Shown: positions 35,001 to 42,003 of the stretch, piece by piece | How positions within the stretch are numbered: the stretch's first letter is position 1 | How the letters are laid out: every line of letters begins with the position of its first letter | Source of the DNA: JASBRS01 sp964496495 | GTDB lineage: Bacteria > Deinococcota > Deinococci > Deinococcales > Trueperaceae | DNA: 64,000 nt | NCBI GenBank assembly: GCA_964496495.1 | Contig: CAZBZU010000002.1 | Location: forward strand, 99,426 to 163,425 | Reading direction: 5' to 3' | The notes under the pieces: generated by a model | What the model saw: the letters and a program-made list of their open reading frames with translations, nothing else | Told to the model about the DNA's origin: nothing | The model's database searches: none | Translations under genes and position numbers: made by a program

Positions 35001-35542
35001 GCCGGACCCACCACCGTTACGTCGGCGACCCCGTCGACGCGCTCGATGGCGGGTTGCAGGGTGTTCTCGGCGTAGCTCTGCACCGCCATCAGGTCCTGCC
35101 CCGGAGCCGACAGCGCCACGCTGAGGATGGGCTGGTCGTTGGGGTTGAACTTCTGGACGGTGGGGTTGCCCGCGCCGTCGGGTAGCTGGTTGCCGATCTG
35201 GGCGATGCGCTGGCTGACATCGATGGCGGCCTGGTCGACATTGGCGTTGGCGTTGAACTGGGCGATGACGATGCTGTAGCCCTCGTAGGCGACGGAGCTG
35301 ACGGAGCTGATGCCGGGAAGAGTGGTGAGCGCTCCCTCCTCGGGCTGCGCCACCTGGCGGGAGACCTCTTCCGGGCCGGCGCCGCTGTAGCTGGTGGTCA
35401 CGGCGATCACCGGCACGGTGATGGGCGGGAAGAGCTCGATCCCGCGGCTGACGATGCTCACGGCGCCGAACAGCATCAGCGCGCCGAACGCGCTGATGGT
35501 CAGGACGTAGTTGTTGACGAAGAACTGGATCAGGCGTCTCAT
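32039..35542 (-). CDS. RND efflux pump (AcrB-like), operon 1
   Basis: 1167 residues. Proton-relay residues of RND pumps are intact: the Asp pair in IGLVVDDAIVVAENIDRYR (helix 4) and the Lys in GLVTKNAILLLDV (helix 10). The two large periplasmic loops between helices 1-2 and 7-8 are present (YSGAGPEEVSRQVAQPEEGAL pattern), so it should form a trimer exporting amphiphiles. It is about 120 residues longer than AcrB; much of the excess is an extra hydrophobic stretch between helices 6 and 7 (residues about 505-580). The start overlaps the adaptor gene by 4 nt. A paralogous pump lies at 44773-48369. Confidence 0.95.
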   Translation of the reverse strand: MRRLIQFFVNNYVLTISAFGALMLFGAVSIVSRGIELFPPITVPVIAVTTSYSGAGPEEVSRQVAQPEEGALTTLPGISSVSSVAYEGYSIVIAQFNANANVDQAAIDVSQRIAQIGNQLPDGAGNPTVQKFNPNDQPILSVALSAPGQDLMAVQSYAENTLQPAIERVDGVADVTVVGPAKEQVQVLLDPNELASYGLTPQQVASAIGASALDVPAGSLDFANSRVLVTARSTPTSLQEVAATPIDPTRGLTVSDVATVRDTTAKPTSYARLDGEPVVLLQVRKLSDSNSVATAKALKARLAQTQLPPGYRTQIVGDTTTYVASSVYDTLHEMVIAALAVSLVVLMFVGRLGSVFAVVLAIPVALSGALVMFWLFHYSFNIITLLALTVAIGLVVDDAIVVAENIDRYREMGYSRKEAVLKGASEISTAVLAATMSLLAVFLPISFLPGIIGQFFAQFGITMAATIAFSYLEAMFFLTVRLALSPDPFPPSWRQFPEMTGRARNDLRWGLGFWRSPWFWLIALAAGAGLYRAQGARALLVLLALPPLLTVLRVLLRITMAALGALFLNLFQLGDFLVAKGRDAYVSLLSRLLPRAWIALTVALLLFASLFWVFPHIGFNFQPPSDAGQLTVDARLPVGTSLNRTNVVATKIESTLMANPLVTTVQTTVGSGTQVGGALPEDATFIVQLVGKSKRTRTTDELAVAIQDQLRSLFADHPEIRIKVGAVDPSNAPTNAGYDLTLSSTNLDLLRQHADQAVVVLQNDPQLRNVSSDVASSSTERVFVASAASLAGTGLTRAQVFQALRAYNVGIKAASMRRNGVEIPIQVMADPRSLTNEQAILSLPLYSPALQANVTLGSLGHFETRLAPAIIRRTNQAYSADVTADPVPGASLSDVKAEAHKRLVAAGVLDANVVQSTSGNIDLLGDLLKYGPIAFALALLLNYLAIGSQFNSFKYPLYLLLTVPLALVGAVWAFYLTGNSLDVISVLGVVMLVGLVTKNAILLLDVALRRVSEGGDLLTALVEAARVRFRPIIMTTMTVVVISIPLMVGAAQGAEFRKPLGLVILSGVLTSALLTFFVVPSTFYLFERRRYERLGAAAVPRAMGASPAPEGGPGGAAREAGGAQTPAPAQGGREAGIPAAGGRTRGRGAGRDTARLEAESRSDTGSP

Positions 35543-36876
35543 GGCGAGGTCGTGCTCCCCACCACCTTGACGTGCGCGCCGGCCAGCAGGTCGCTCGGCA
35601 GCGGGTCGATGACCCGGGCGCCCTCGGGCAGGCCCTCCACCGCCGCCTGGCCGCCCACCTCGGCCACCAGCTGCACCCTCGTGCGAGCCGCGATCCCGCC
35701 CTGGGCCAGCAGCACGGTGCTCTCACCGTTGTCGGTCTGGATGGCGTCGGCCGGCAGTAGCTGGCCGCTGCCGAGCGTCACCTGGTAGCTGACCTGGGCG
35801 GTGGCGCCGGTGGGGATGCGCGTCTTGGAGGGGTAGATGCGAGCGGTCAGCTGCACCAGCCGGGACGAGCCCGGCACCTCGGTGGAGCGGATCACCTGCG
35901 CGGCGTAGTCGAGGCCGCCGTAGCTCACCTGCACCAGGCCCTGCGCCCGGAGCTGCTGGGCGTCCTGCGGTGGAACGTCGAACCTGGCGAGCTGGCTGCC
36001 GGTGGACACCAGCCGGAACACGGTGCTCCCCACGCCCACGAACTCGCCCTCGGCGACCCGCATGTCGGCGACGGCGCCCGCGAAGGGGGCGGTGATGCTG
36101 GCGTCGCTCAGGGTGTGCCGGGCCTGGTCGAGTTGGATCTGCGCCTGCTGCACCTGCAGCTTCTGCAGCTGGAGGTCCTCGCTCTGGGCGCGGTTCGCCT
36201 TGTCCACGGCGTTCTGGGCTTGCTGGTAGCCGGACCTCGCCTGGGCCAGCTGCGCCCGCAGGTTGTCCAGGTCGGTGGCGGATATGCCGCCTGCCTGGTA
36301 GAGCTTCTCGCCGTTGGCGACCTGCGTCTGCGCCAGGCCGAGCTGAGCCTTGGCGGCGTCCAGTGCCGCTTGCGCCTGCGTGAGCCCCTCGCCGGCCGCC
36401 TTCTCGGCCTTGTCCAGGGTAATCTTGGCGCTCTCCAGCGCCGTCTGCGCGTTGCGGACCTGCAGTTCGAGCGAGACGGTGTCGAGCTGGACCACGGTCT
36501 CGCCGGCCTCGACGGGGCTGCCCTCGTTGTGGAGCACCTTCGCCACGCGGCCGGAGGTGCCGGCGGCCACCAGGGAGCTCTTCTCGGGATCGACCGTCAC
36601 CGAGGCGCTGCGCTGGGCGGTGAGGTTGCCGCGCCGGGGCTGCACCACGCGCACGCTGCGTACGTCGACCGACGCCTGGGCCGCCTGCGGCGGGCCGCTG
36701 GCACCGCTCGCGGCGTCCGCCCGCGCCGATGAGCCGGCCGCACCGCTGCCAGCCTGCCGGCCCCCGCAGGCGGAGAGGCCGAGCGTCAGCGCCAGTGCGA
36801 GCACCGGCACCGCCGCCGCGCGCCGGCCCGAGCGGGCGCGCCGGCCCGAGCGGGCGCGCCGGCCGCTAGTGGCCAT
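35539..36876 (-). CDS. RND periplasmic adaptor lipoprotein (MFP), operon 1
   Basis: 445 residues. The N-terminus has a twice-repeated basic unit (RRARSG) and a lipobox LSAC near residue 35, so it is a lipid-anchored membrane fusion protein. Barrel-sandwich halves (VAAGTSGRVAKVLHNEGSPVEAGETVVQLD and ASITAPFAGAVADMRVAEGEFVGVG) flank a long coiled-coil hairpin (about 130-250) that would touch the TolC-type tunnel. A beta-barrel and membrane-proximal part follow. Sits between the RND gene (4-nt overlap) and a TolC-like gene (11-nt overlap). Confidence 0.92.
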   Translation of the reverse strand: MATSGRRARSGRRARSGRRAAAVPVLALALTLGLSACGGRQAGSGAAGSSARADAASGASGPPQAAQASVDVRSVRVVQPRRGNLTAQRSASVTVDPEKSSLVAAGTSGRVAKVLHNEGSPVEAGETVVQLDTVSLELQVRNAQTALESAKITLDKAEKAAGEGLTQAQAALDAAKAQLGLAQTQVANGEKLYQAGGISATDLDNLRAQLAQARSGYQQAQNAVDKANRAQSEDLQLQKLQVQQAQIQLDQARHTLSDASITAPFAGAVADMRVAEGEFVGVGSTVFRLVSTGSQLARFDVPPQDAQQLRAQGLVQVSYGGLDYAAQVIRSTEVPGSSRLVQLTARIYPSKTRIPTGATAQVSYQVTLGSGQLLPADAIQTDNGESTVLLAQGGIAARTRVQLVAEVGGQAAVEGLPEGARVIDPLPSDLLAGAHVKVVGSTTSP

Positions 36877-38011
36877 TGCCGGTCCCGTTCGCGTCCGTGC
36901 CGCTCCCGGCGGGCCCCGGGCCCGCGACCGATCCCGAGGGACGGCTCGCGGCCCCCGGAAGGGGCCCGATACTGGCGCCGAAGTCGTACACCGAGGGCCC
37001 GCCCAGCGCCACCTGCGTGCCCGCCTGCAGCTGCAGCAGGGCCACCACGTAGGCGTCGCGCGCCTGCAGGGCGCTCAGCTGCGCCTGCAGCTGGTCCAGC
37101 TGCGCCTTCTGGTACTGCACCTTGGGGATGAGCCCGGCCGCCAGCCGGTCGGAGGCGAACTTTAGGCTCTGGTTGGCGTTGGCCAGGCTGTCCTGCTGGA
37201 TGCGCACGCTATCGCTGGCACTCTGGGCCTGCACCACCAGGTTGCGTGCCTGGATCTCGAGGCCGCGCTGCGCCTCGGCAACGAGCTTCTCGGTGGTCTG
37301 CAGCTGGGTCTTGGCGGATTGGATCTGCGAGGCCGACGCGTAGCTGGGGTCGAGCAGCGACACCCCCAGCCGCGCCAGCGCCAGCCCCTGCCGCGACTGA
37401 AGCAGCTGCGGCGTTCGCGGCAGCGACTCGATCGCCGCCTGCACCTCGGGCACCGGCACCAGGAAGCTGTCGGGGATGGGCTCGAGCTCGGCGGCGTCGA
37501 GCTTCTGGCCGATCAACCCCTCGAGGTTGGCGACCGCCACGGCCAGGCTCTTCTGCACCGTCTGGGCGTTCTTGTTGGCGTTGTCCAGCGAGACCTGGGC
37601 ATCCCGCACGTCGAGATCGGTTCCGCTGCCGTTGCTGCGGCGGATCTTGGCGATGTCGAGCGACGCCTGGCTCACCTCCACGCCCTTGGCGGCGACCGCC
37701 GCCTGCTCGCGCGCCTCCAGCACGCCGGTGTAGGCCTGAGCGATCTGCACCAGGGCGTCATCGAAGGCCTTCTCGAGCTGTGCCCGGTCGAGGGCGACGG
37801 CCTGCTGCGCCTTGGTGAGGTCCAGCTTCAGGGCCAGCGGATCGCCCTGCACGCGCAGCAGCTCGCTGTTGTCGTTGAGCAGCTCGAGCCGCTTCGTCAC
37901 GGCGTCCGGCCGGCTCTGCGCCGCCTGAAGGGCGTCCTGGAATGAGAGAGCGTGCGCGAGCGGCATCACCAGCGGCAGCACGCAGGTCAGAGCGATCACG
38001 AGGCGTTTCAC
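36866..38011 (-). CDS. Short TolC-like coiled-coil protein apparently lacking beta-barrel strands, operon 1
   Basis: 381 residues with a signal peptide (LVIALTCVLPLVMPLAHAL). Internally repeated long helices with heptad-like Ala/Leu/Gln patterns match the outer membrane efflux family, but the two places where TolC has outer-membrane beta strands hold only short helical linkers: DPLALKLDLTKAQQAVALD and SYASASQIQSAKTQLQTTE. The former aligns by eye with DPSTLVVAKTQAQQTVALD in the short protein of operon 2. It may be a periplasmic tunnel extender or a partner of the full-length TolC-like protein encoded just upstream. GTG start, 4-nt overlap with that gene. Confidence 0.85.
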   Translation of the reverse strand: MKRLVIALTCVLPLVMPLAHALSFQDALQAAQSRPDAVTKRLELLNDNSELLRVQGDPLALKLDLTKAQQAVALDRAQLEKAFDDALVQIAQAYTGVLEAREQAAVAAKGVEVSQASLDIAKIRRSNGSGTDLDVRDAQVSLDNANKNAQTVQKSLAVAVANLEGLIGQKLDAAELEPIPDSFLVPVPEVQAAIESLPRTPQLLQSRQGLALARLGVSLLDPSYASASQIQSAKTQLQTTEKLVAEAQRGLEIQARNLVVQAQSASDSVRIQQDSLANANQSLKFASDRLAAGLIPKVQYQKAQLDQLQAQLSALQARDAYVVALLQLQAGTQVALGGPSVYDFGASIGPLPGAASRPSGSVAGPGPAGSGTDANGTGNGH

Positions 38012-39417
38012 GGCCGTACCTCCGACACGGGTTGAGGAACGAGGGGCTTGCCATAGAAGCGGTAGTAGGCGAGGGTCTTGTTCAGCGTGTCCTGCCGGGC
38101 TTGCTGCAGGTCCAGTTGCGCCTGCGTCAGATCGAGGGCCGCCTGCTGGGTCTGGAGCGGCGTACCGAGGCCCAGCGCCTCGCGCGAGCGATCCTCGTCA
38201 AAGGTCTTGCGGGCATCGTCCGCCTTGCGCTCGGCCAGGGTCAGCGCGCGCCGCGCCCGGGCGAGGTCGTTGTCGAGCGAGGCCTTCTGCAGCGCCGCGC
38301 CGCGCTCGGCGGCCAGGGCCGCCTCCCTGGCGGCCTGCAGCTGCGCCCGGGTGGCGTTGAGGCCGTCGATCACGCCGGGAGAGATGGTGAGCGAGACGCC
38401 GATCTGGAAGCTGCCGTTGATCTGATCCTGGGGGTAGGCGGATCCGGGGCTCTGGTAGTCGAAGCTCACCTTCGGCTGCAGCGTCCGCGACTCGATGGAG
38501 ACGCCGACGCTGTCCTTGGGATCGAGGTTCCAGGTGTAGCCCGCCTGCACCACGGGGTAGACCGAGCGGACGGCGCTGTTCGCGGAGACCGCCGCCAGCT
38601 CGGCGGACAGCCGGGCCTTCGCAAACGACAAGGCGGTACCGGACGGCACTGCCAGCGAGAGCGCGGCGACGTCCGGCGGCGGCGCCTCACCGACCAGGCT
38701 TCGCAGCGTTGCCTGGGCAAGCTGCAGGCTGCCTTCGGCATCGGCGACGTACTGCTTCGCCTGCACCAGGCCCGTCTCGGCGCTGCGGAGATCGCGATCG
38801 CTGGCGGCGCCTTTGCCGTACCGCAGGCGGGTGGCGTCGAGCGCCGCCTGCGCCACGGTCTGGCCCTCGGTCGCGGATGCCAGCGATTCCTTCGCCAGTT
38901 GCACGCCGTAGGCCGCCTGCAGCGCCTGGACCTGCAAGCCGGTGAGGGCGTCGTCGTAGTCGAGCTGCGCCTGCTCGAGCTGGATGCGGCTGCGGTTGGC
39001 CTGGTCGGCCGTGTCGCCGAAGAGCCAGGGGCGCAGCGTGACATCGGCGGAGACCTGTCCGCCGTTCACCGGCAGGCCCTGCACGCCCGGGGTGGTGGGG
39101 TCGAGGTCGACCTGGTTGTTGTCGAAGCGCGAGTAGCCGCCCGACGCTTGCAGAGATACCGGGTCGTGGGCGGCATTCAGCTGCGCCTTGGCCGACACCA
39201 CTTGCTCGGCCGCCGCCTGCAGCGAGGGGTAGCTCGCCAGTGGCGCGAAGAACGCGCGCAGCGCAGCCGGCACGGCGGCTCCGGCGTGGCCGGCGCTGCC
39301 GGCGGCGTTCTGCGCCGAGGCGCAGGGCGCCAGCACGACCAGCGTGACGACGAGCGCGGACACGGCCGCGCGGGCAAGCGCCCGGCGGATCGGTGGGGTT
39401 CCGGGCACAACACTCAC
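38008..39417 (-). CDS. TolC family outer-membrane efflux protein, operon 1
   Basis: 469 residues. Signal peptide about residues 10-35 ending SASA or CASAQ. Two structural repeats each contain long helices plus a beta-rich insert: SLQASGGYSRFDNNQVDL with GGQVSADVTLRPWLFGD in the first, and VVQAGYTWNLDPKDSVGVSI with GSFQIGVSLTISPGV in the second. That is the TolC arrangement of four strands and paired coiled coils per protomer. It would form the outer-membrane exit duct for the RND pump. Starts with GTG overlapping the marR stop (GTGA). Confidence 0.9.
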   Translation of the reverse strand: MSVVPGTPPIRRALARAAVSALVVTLVVLAPCASAQNAAGSAGHAGAAVPAALRAFFAPLASYPSLQAAAEQVVSAKAQLNAAHDPVSLQASGGYSRFDNNQVDLDPTTPGVQGLPVNGGQVSADVTLRPWLFGDTADQANRSRIQLEQAQLDYDDALTGLQVQALQAAYGVQLAKESLASATEGQTVAQAALDATRLRYGKGAASDRDLRSAETGLVQAKQYVADAEGSLQLAQATLRSLVGEAPPPDVAALSLAVPSGTALSFAKARLSAELAAVSANSAVRSVYPVVQAGYTWNLDPKDSVGVSIESRTLQPKVSFDYQSPGSAYPQDQINGSFQIGVSLTISPGVIDGLNATRAQLQAAREAALAAERGAALQKASLDNDLARARRALTLAERKADDARKTFDEDRSREALGLGTPLQTQQAALDLTQAQLDLQQARQDTLNKTLAYYRFYGKPLVPQPVSEVRP

Positions 39418-39851
39418 TCTTCGAGAAGCGCCTTCTGGATCCTCACCAGGGCCTCCAGGTCGGCCGTGCTGAGGCGCGCCACCGTCTCGGTGGTGGTGTC
39501 CGTCCAGGCGCGCTGGACGGCCTCGAGAGTGCGCCGCCCGGCGTCGGTGAGCTCGATTCGGACCCGGCGCCGGTCGCCGGGGTCGAGGGCGCGCGTGAGC
39601 AGCTCGCGGTCCTCGAGATCGCCGATCAGGGCCGACACCGCAGACGGCGGCGCGTCCATGAGCTGCGCCAGGTCCTTGGGATAGGTGGCATCGTGGCCGA
39701 CCAGCGCCAGGGCGAAGGCGTGCACCGGCCGCAGCCCCAGAGGGCTGAAGGCGCGCTCCGCCAGCTGCCGCTGCGCCCGCAGCAGGCGGAACATGGTCTC
39801 GTGGAGCTCGGTGATGAGGACGTCGCGCTCATGGGTGCTGGTGTCCGTCAC
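39414..39851 (-). CDS. MarR family regulator heading RND operon 1
   Basis: About 145 residues from GTG 39851. The winged helix is FSPLGLRPVHAFALALVG, YPKDLAQLMDAPPSAVSALIGDLEDRELL and the wing RALDPGDRRRVRIELTDAG. The frame is open 21 codons further to a TTG, but that stretch would begin inside the inverted repeat at 39907-39936 and looks unlike coding sequence. First gene of the minus-strand efflux operon and coupled to tolC by a 4-nt overlap, so it is probably an autorepressor relieved by a pump substrate. Confidence 0.88.
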   Translation of the reverse strand: MTDTSTHERDVLITELHETMFRLLRAQRQLAERAFSPLGLRPVHAFALALVGHDATYPKDLAQLMDAPPSAVSALIGDLEDRELLTRALDPGDRRRVRIELTDAGRRTLEAVQRAWTDTTTETVARLSTADLEALVRIQKALLEE

Positions 39852-39906
39852 GGCGCTACCCCGGCGGTCGCGGGCGGCCTGGCCGCCGCGTGAACTATTG
39901 GGAGTT

Positions 39907-39936
39907 CTGAACAATTGAACATAGCCAATTGTTCAG
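39907..39936 (-). promoter_or_regulatory. MarR-type operator: 11-bp perfect inverted repeat
   Basis: CTGAACAATTG (39907-39917) and CAATTGTTCAG (39926-39936) are exact reverse complements around an 8-nt spacer, in an AT-rich patch between the marR gene and the acetyltransferase gene. Arm size and placement fit a MarR dimer site controlling the efflux operon. A TACACT at 39940-39935 (minus strand) could be the -10 box. Confidence 0.65.
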
Positions 39937-39968
39937 TGTATCAGAACGCCGGCGCCCGCTGGAAGGGC

Positions 39969-40454
39969 TCAGCCGAGGAGCAGCTCGACGATCACCACGT
40001 CGTGCCAGGTCCCGTCCAGGCGGCCATGGCGCTGATAGACGCCGACCTCGCGGAAGCCGTGCCGGGCCAACAGCCGGCGCGACGCGACGTTCTCCACGAA
40101 CACGCGCGACACCAGCTTGCGGATGCCTGCCGTGGCCGCGGCCGCTACCAGGCCGTCGAGAGCGACGCCGCCGAGCCCGCGCCCACGGGCCCCGCGAGCG
40201 ACGTAGACGGAGAACTCGGCGATGTCGCGGTAGCAGTCGCGCGGGCGGTACTCGGCGCAGGCAGCGAACGCCTGCACCTGCCCGGCCTCGCGCACCACAA
40301 CCACCGGGTGGCGCCCGTCCAGCCAGGCGGCCACGTCCTCGGCCCTGCGGTGGCGCGTCTCGAAGGTGGCGATGCGGTCGTCGATACCCTCGTTGTAGAT
40401 GCTGGCGATGGCGGTACAGTCGTCGGGGCTGGCAAGGTCGGCGTGAGCGTGCAT
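39969..40454 (-). CDS. GNAT family N-acetyltransferase (ArsN1/phosphinothricin acetyltransferase-like)
   Basis: 161 residues. GNAT fold with the acetyl-CoA pyrophosphate loop ARGARGRGLGGVAL near residue 95 and the family ending GFREVGVYQRHGRLDGTWHDVVIVE. The start, ASPDDCTAIASIYNEGIDDRIATFETRHR, is characteristic of the phosphinothricin/methionine-sulfone acetyltransferase group that includes ArsN1. Expected to detoxify a glutamate-analogue antibiotic or acetylate an unusual amino acid. It faces the marR promoter region and is oriented with it, although the inverted repeat lies downstream of its stop. Confidence 0.88.
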   Translation of the reverse strand: MHAHADLASPDDCTAIASIYNEGIDDRIATFETRHRRAEDVAAWLDGRHPVVVVREAGQVQAFAACAEYRPRDCYRDIAEFSVYVARGARGRGLGGVALDGLVAAAATAGIRKLVSRVFVENVASRRLLARHGFREVGVYQRHGRLDGTWHDVVIVELLLG

Positions 40455-40558
40455 GACGGGCCTCCAGGCTGGGGTGTAGCGAGTGTGACGCGTTGCGCTG
40501 GGCGCCGCAAGGCTTCGCCCCGACTGCAGGCGTACCCGCCGCGAGGCAAGGAGGCGTC

Positions 40559-40624
40559 ATGCACATCTTCTTCACATTGCGCACGCTGGTCCTGCACGCC
40601 TGGAGGGGAGGCTTGGAATCATGA
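40559..40624 (+). CDS. 21-codon leader peptide stop-start coupled to tolC of operon 2
   Basis: ATG 40559 follows a perfect AAGGAGG site (40548-40554) and reads MHIFFTLRTLVLHAWRGGLE plus Ser, then TGA at 40622-40624. That stop overlaps the ATG of the tolC gene (ATGA). The hydrophobic first half could insert in a membrane, or the peptide may only set translation of the efflux operon. The strong ribosome site and exact coupling support translation; the function is unknown. Confidence 0.55.
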   Translation: MHIFFTLRTLVLHAWRGGLES

Positions 40625-42003
40625 CCAGCCTTCGAACGCGGGCGGGGTGGGCGGCGTTGGCTCTCCTGCTCGTTCTCGGGCCACCGGCATGGGCGCAGCC
40701 GTCCGGGCTCACGCTCGACGCAGCACTCGCCCTCCTGCCTTCCTCGCCGGGGTGGCAGAAGGCTGACCTGGATTACCAGAGCGCTGCCGACGCCCTCGCC
40801 GCGGCGCAAGCGGCCGCCGGACTGCAGGTCTCTGCCGGCGGCAGCGTCGACAGCAGCGCTACCCTCGCCGGCAGCGGCGGCCGCAGCGGCACGTCGGCGA
40901 AGCTATCGGTCTCGGCCTCGGCGACGGTGCTGCCGTGGGCTCCGGCCGACGCCGGCATCGCCAACGCCGAGGCCAACCTCGCCATCGCCGCGCGCAACCG
41001 CGACAGCGCTCGTAAGACGCTGATGCTGACGCTGGTGCAGCAGTACTTCGCCGCCAGACTGGCCGCCACCACGGCGTCGAACGCCGCGGCCGCCGCCGAT
41101 CAGGCCCAGGCGGAGCTCGCCGCCGACCGCGCGAAGCGCTTGGGCGGGCAGCTGAGCGCCGCCGGCCTGGCGCAGGCCGAGGCCTCGAGCGCCGCCGCGC
41201 AGGCGGCCCTGGCGCAGGCCAGGACCAGCCTGGACCTGGCACGCCGCGCCCTCTTCGCCACCCTCGGCCAGAGCGTGTCCGGCGCGCAGTTGACCACCCC
41301 ACCGCCCCAGGCGAGCGGCCCCGCCGGCTCGCTGGCGGCGTTGGTGAGCACCGCCCTCCCCAAGCGCGACGACGTCCAGGTGGCGAAGCTCAGGCTCGCC
41401 CAGGCCGAGCGCACGCTCGCCACGGCGAGCGCGCAGCGCTGGATTCCCAGTGCCAGCCTCAACCTGGGGGTGGCCGGCAGCGACAGCAACGGCTCTCAGG
41501 CGGGGCTCGGCGTCAGCGCCGCGCTCGACCTGCAGAAGGGCGTGCTGAGCGGGACGGCCTCCTACCCGGTGGCCGGCAGCGGCGACGCCGTAGGCACTCA
41601 GCTGACGGTCGGCGCGTCTTTGAGCATCCCCCTCGATGCGCCATCGTCGAACGCGACCGTGATCTCGGCCCGGACATCGCTGCAGAGCGCCCGGGCGGCA
41701 CTCGAGGCCACGCGCCAGACGGCCGAGCTGGACATCCGCCAGCGCTACGGGAGCTGGCAAGGGGCGGAGGCGACCCTCGCCGCGGATCAGGCGTCGGAGG
41801 CGGCCGCCAAGCAGTCGCTCGCCACTGCCCAGGCCAGGCAGGCCGCCGGCCTGGCGACTGCTCTCGACGTGGGCAGCGCCCAGGTGGCCTACCGCCAGGC
41901 GCAACGCGCCTTGGCATCGGACGAGAACGCGCTCTATCTCGCACTGCTCCAACTGCGCAACGCGCTGGGGGAGCTGCAGCTACCCCCGAGAGGATCGTCA
42001 TGA
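40621..42003 (+). CDS. TolC family outer-membrane efflux protein, operon 2
   Basis: 460 residues with signal peptide (WAALALLLVLGPPAWAQ). Both repeats have beta-rich inserts between long Ala-rich helices: LQVSAGGSVDSSATLAGSGG with AKLSVSASATVLPW, and WIPSASLNLGVAGSDSNG with TQLTVGASLSIPLDAPS. These match the outer-membrane barrel strands of TolC. First main gene of the plus-strand efflux operon, preceded by a coupled leader peptide and overlapping the second tolC-like gene by 4 nt. Counterpart of the 38008-39417 gene in operon 1. Confidence 0.9.
   Translation: MTSLRTRAGWAALALLLVLGPPAWAQPSGLTLDAALALLPSSPGWQKADLDYQSAADALAAAQAAAGLQVSAGGSVDSSATLAGSGGRSGTSAKLSVSASATVLPWAPADAGIANAEANLAIAARNRDSARKTLMLTLVQQYFAARLAATTASNAAAAADQAQAELAADRAKRLGGQLSAAGLAQAEASSAAAQAALAQARTSLDLARRALFATLGQSVSGAQLTTPPPQASGPAGSLAALVSTALPKRDDVQVAKLRLAQAERTLATASAQRWIPSASLNLGVAGSDSNGSQAGLGVSAALDLQKGVLSGTASYPVAGSGDAVGTQLTVGASLSIPLDAPSSNATVISARTSLQSARAALEATRQTAELDIRQRYGSWQGAEATLAADQASEAAAKQSLATAQARQAAGLATALDVGSAQVAYRQAQRALASDENALYLALLQLRNALGELQLPPRGSS

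Noticed and set aside
31800..35726. 1308-codon minus-strand frame overlapping the operon 1 RND gene
   Set aside because: It is an alternative frame of the RND gene, Arg/Pro/Gly-rich, while the true frame has all RND motifs.
36829..36862. Short direct repeat (RRARSG units) at the start of the operon 1 adaptor, considered as a mobile-element footprint
   Set aside because: It is a simple in-frame duplication in a signal-peptide n-region; no inverted repeats or transposase are near.
39852..39914. N-terminal extension of the operon 1 MarR gene to a TTG at 39914
   Set aside because: It would start inside the operator repeat and adds residues atypical of MarR; the GTG at 39851 gives the normal length.
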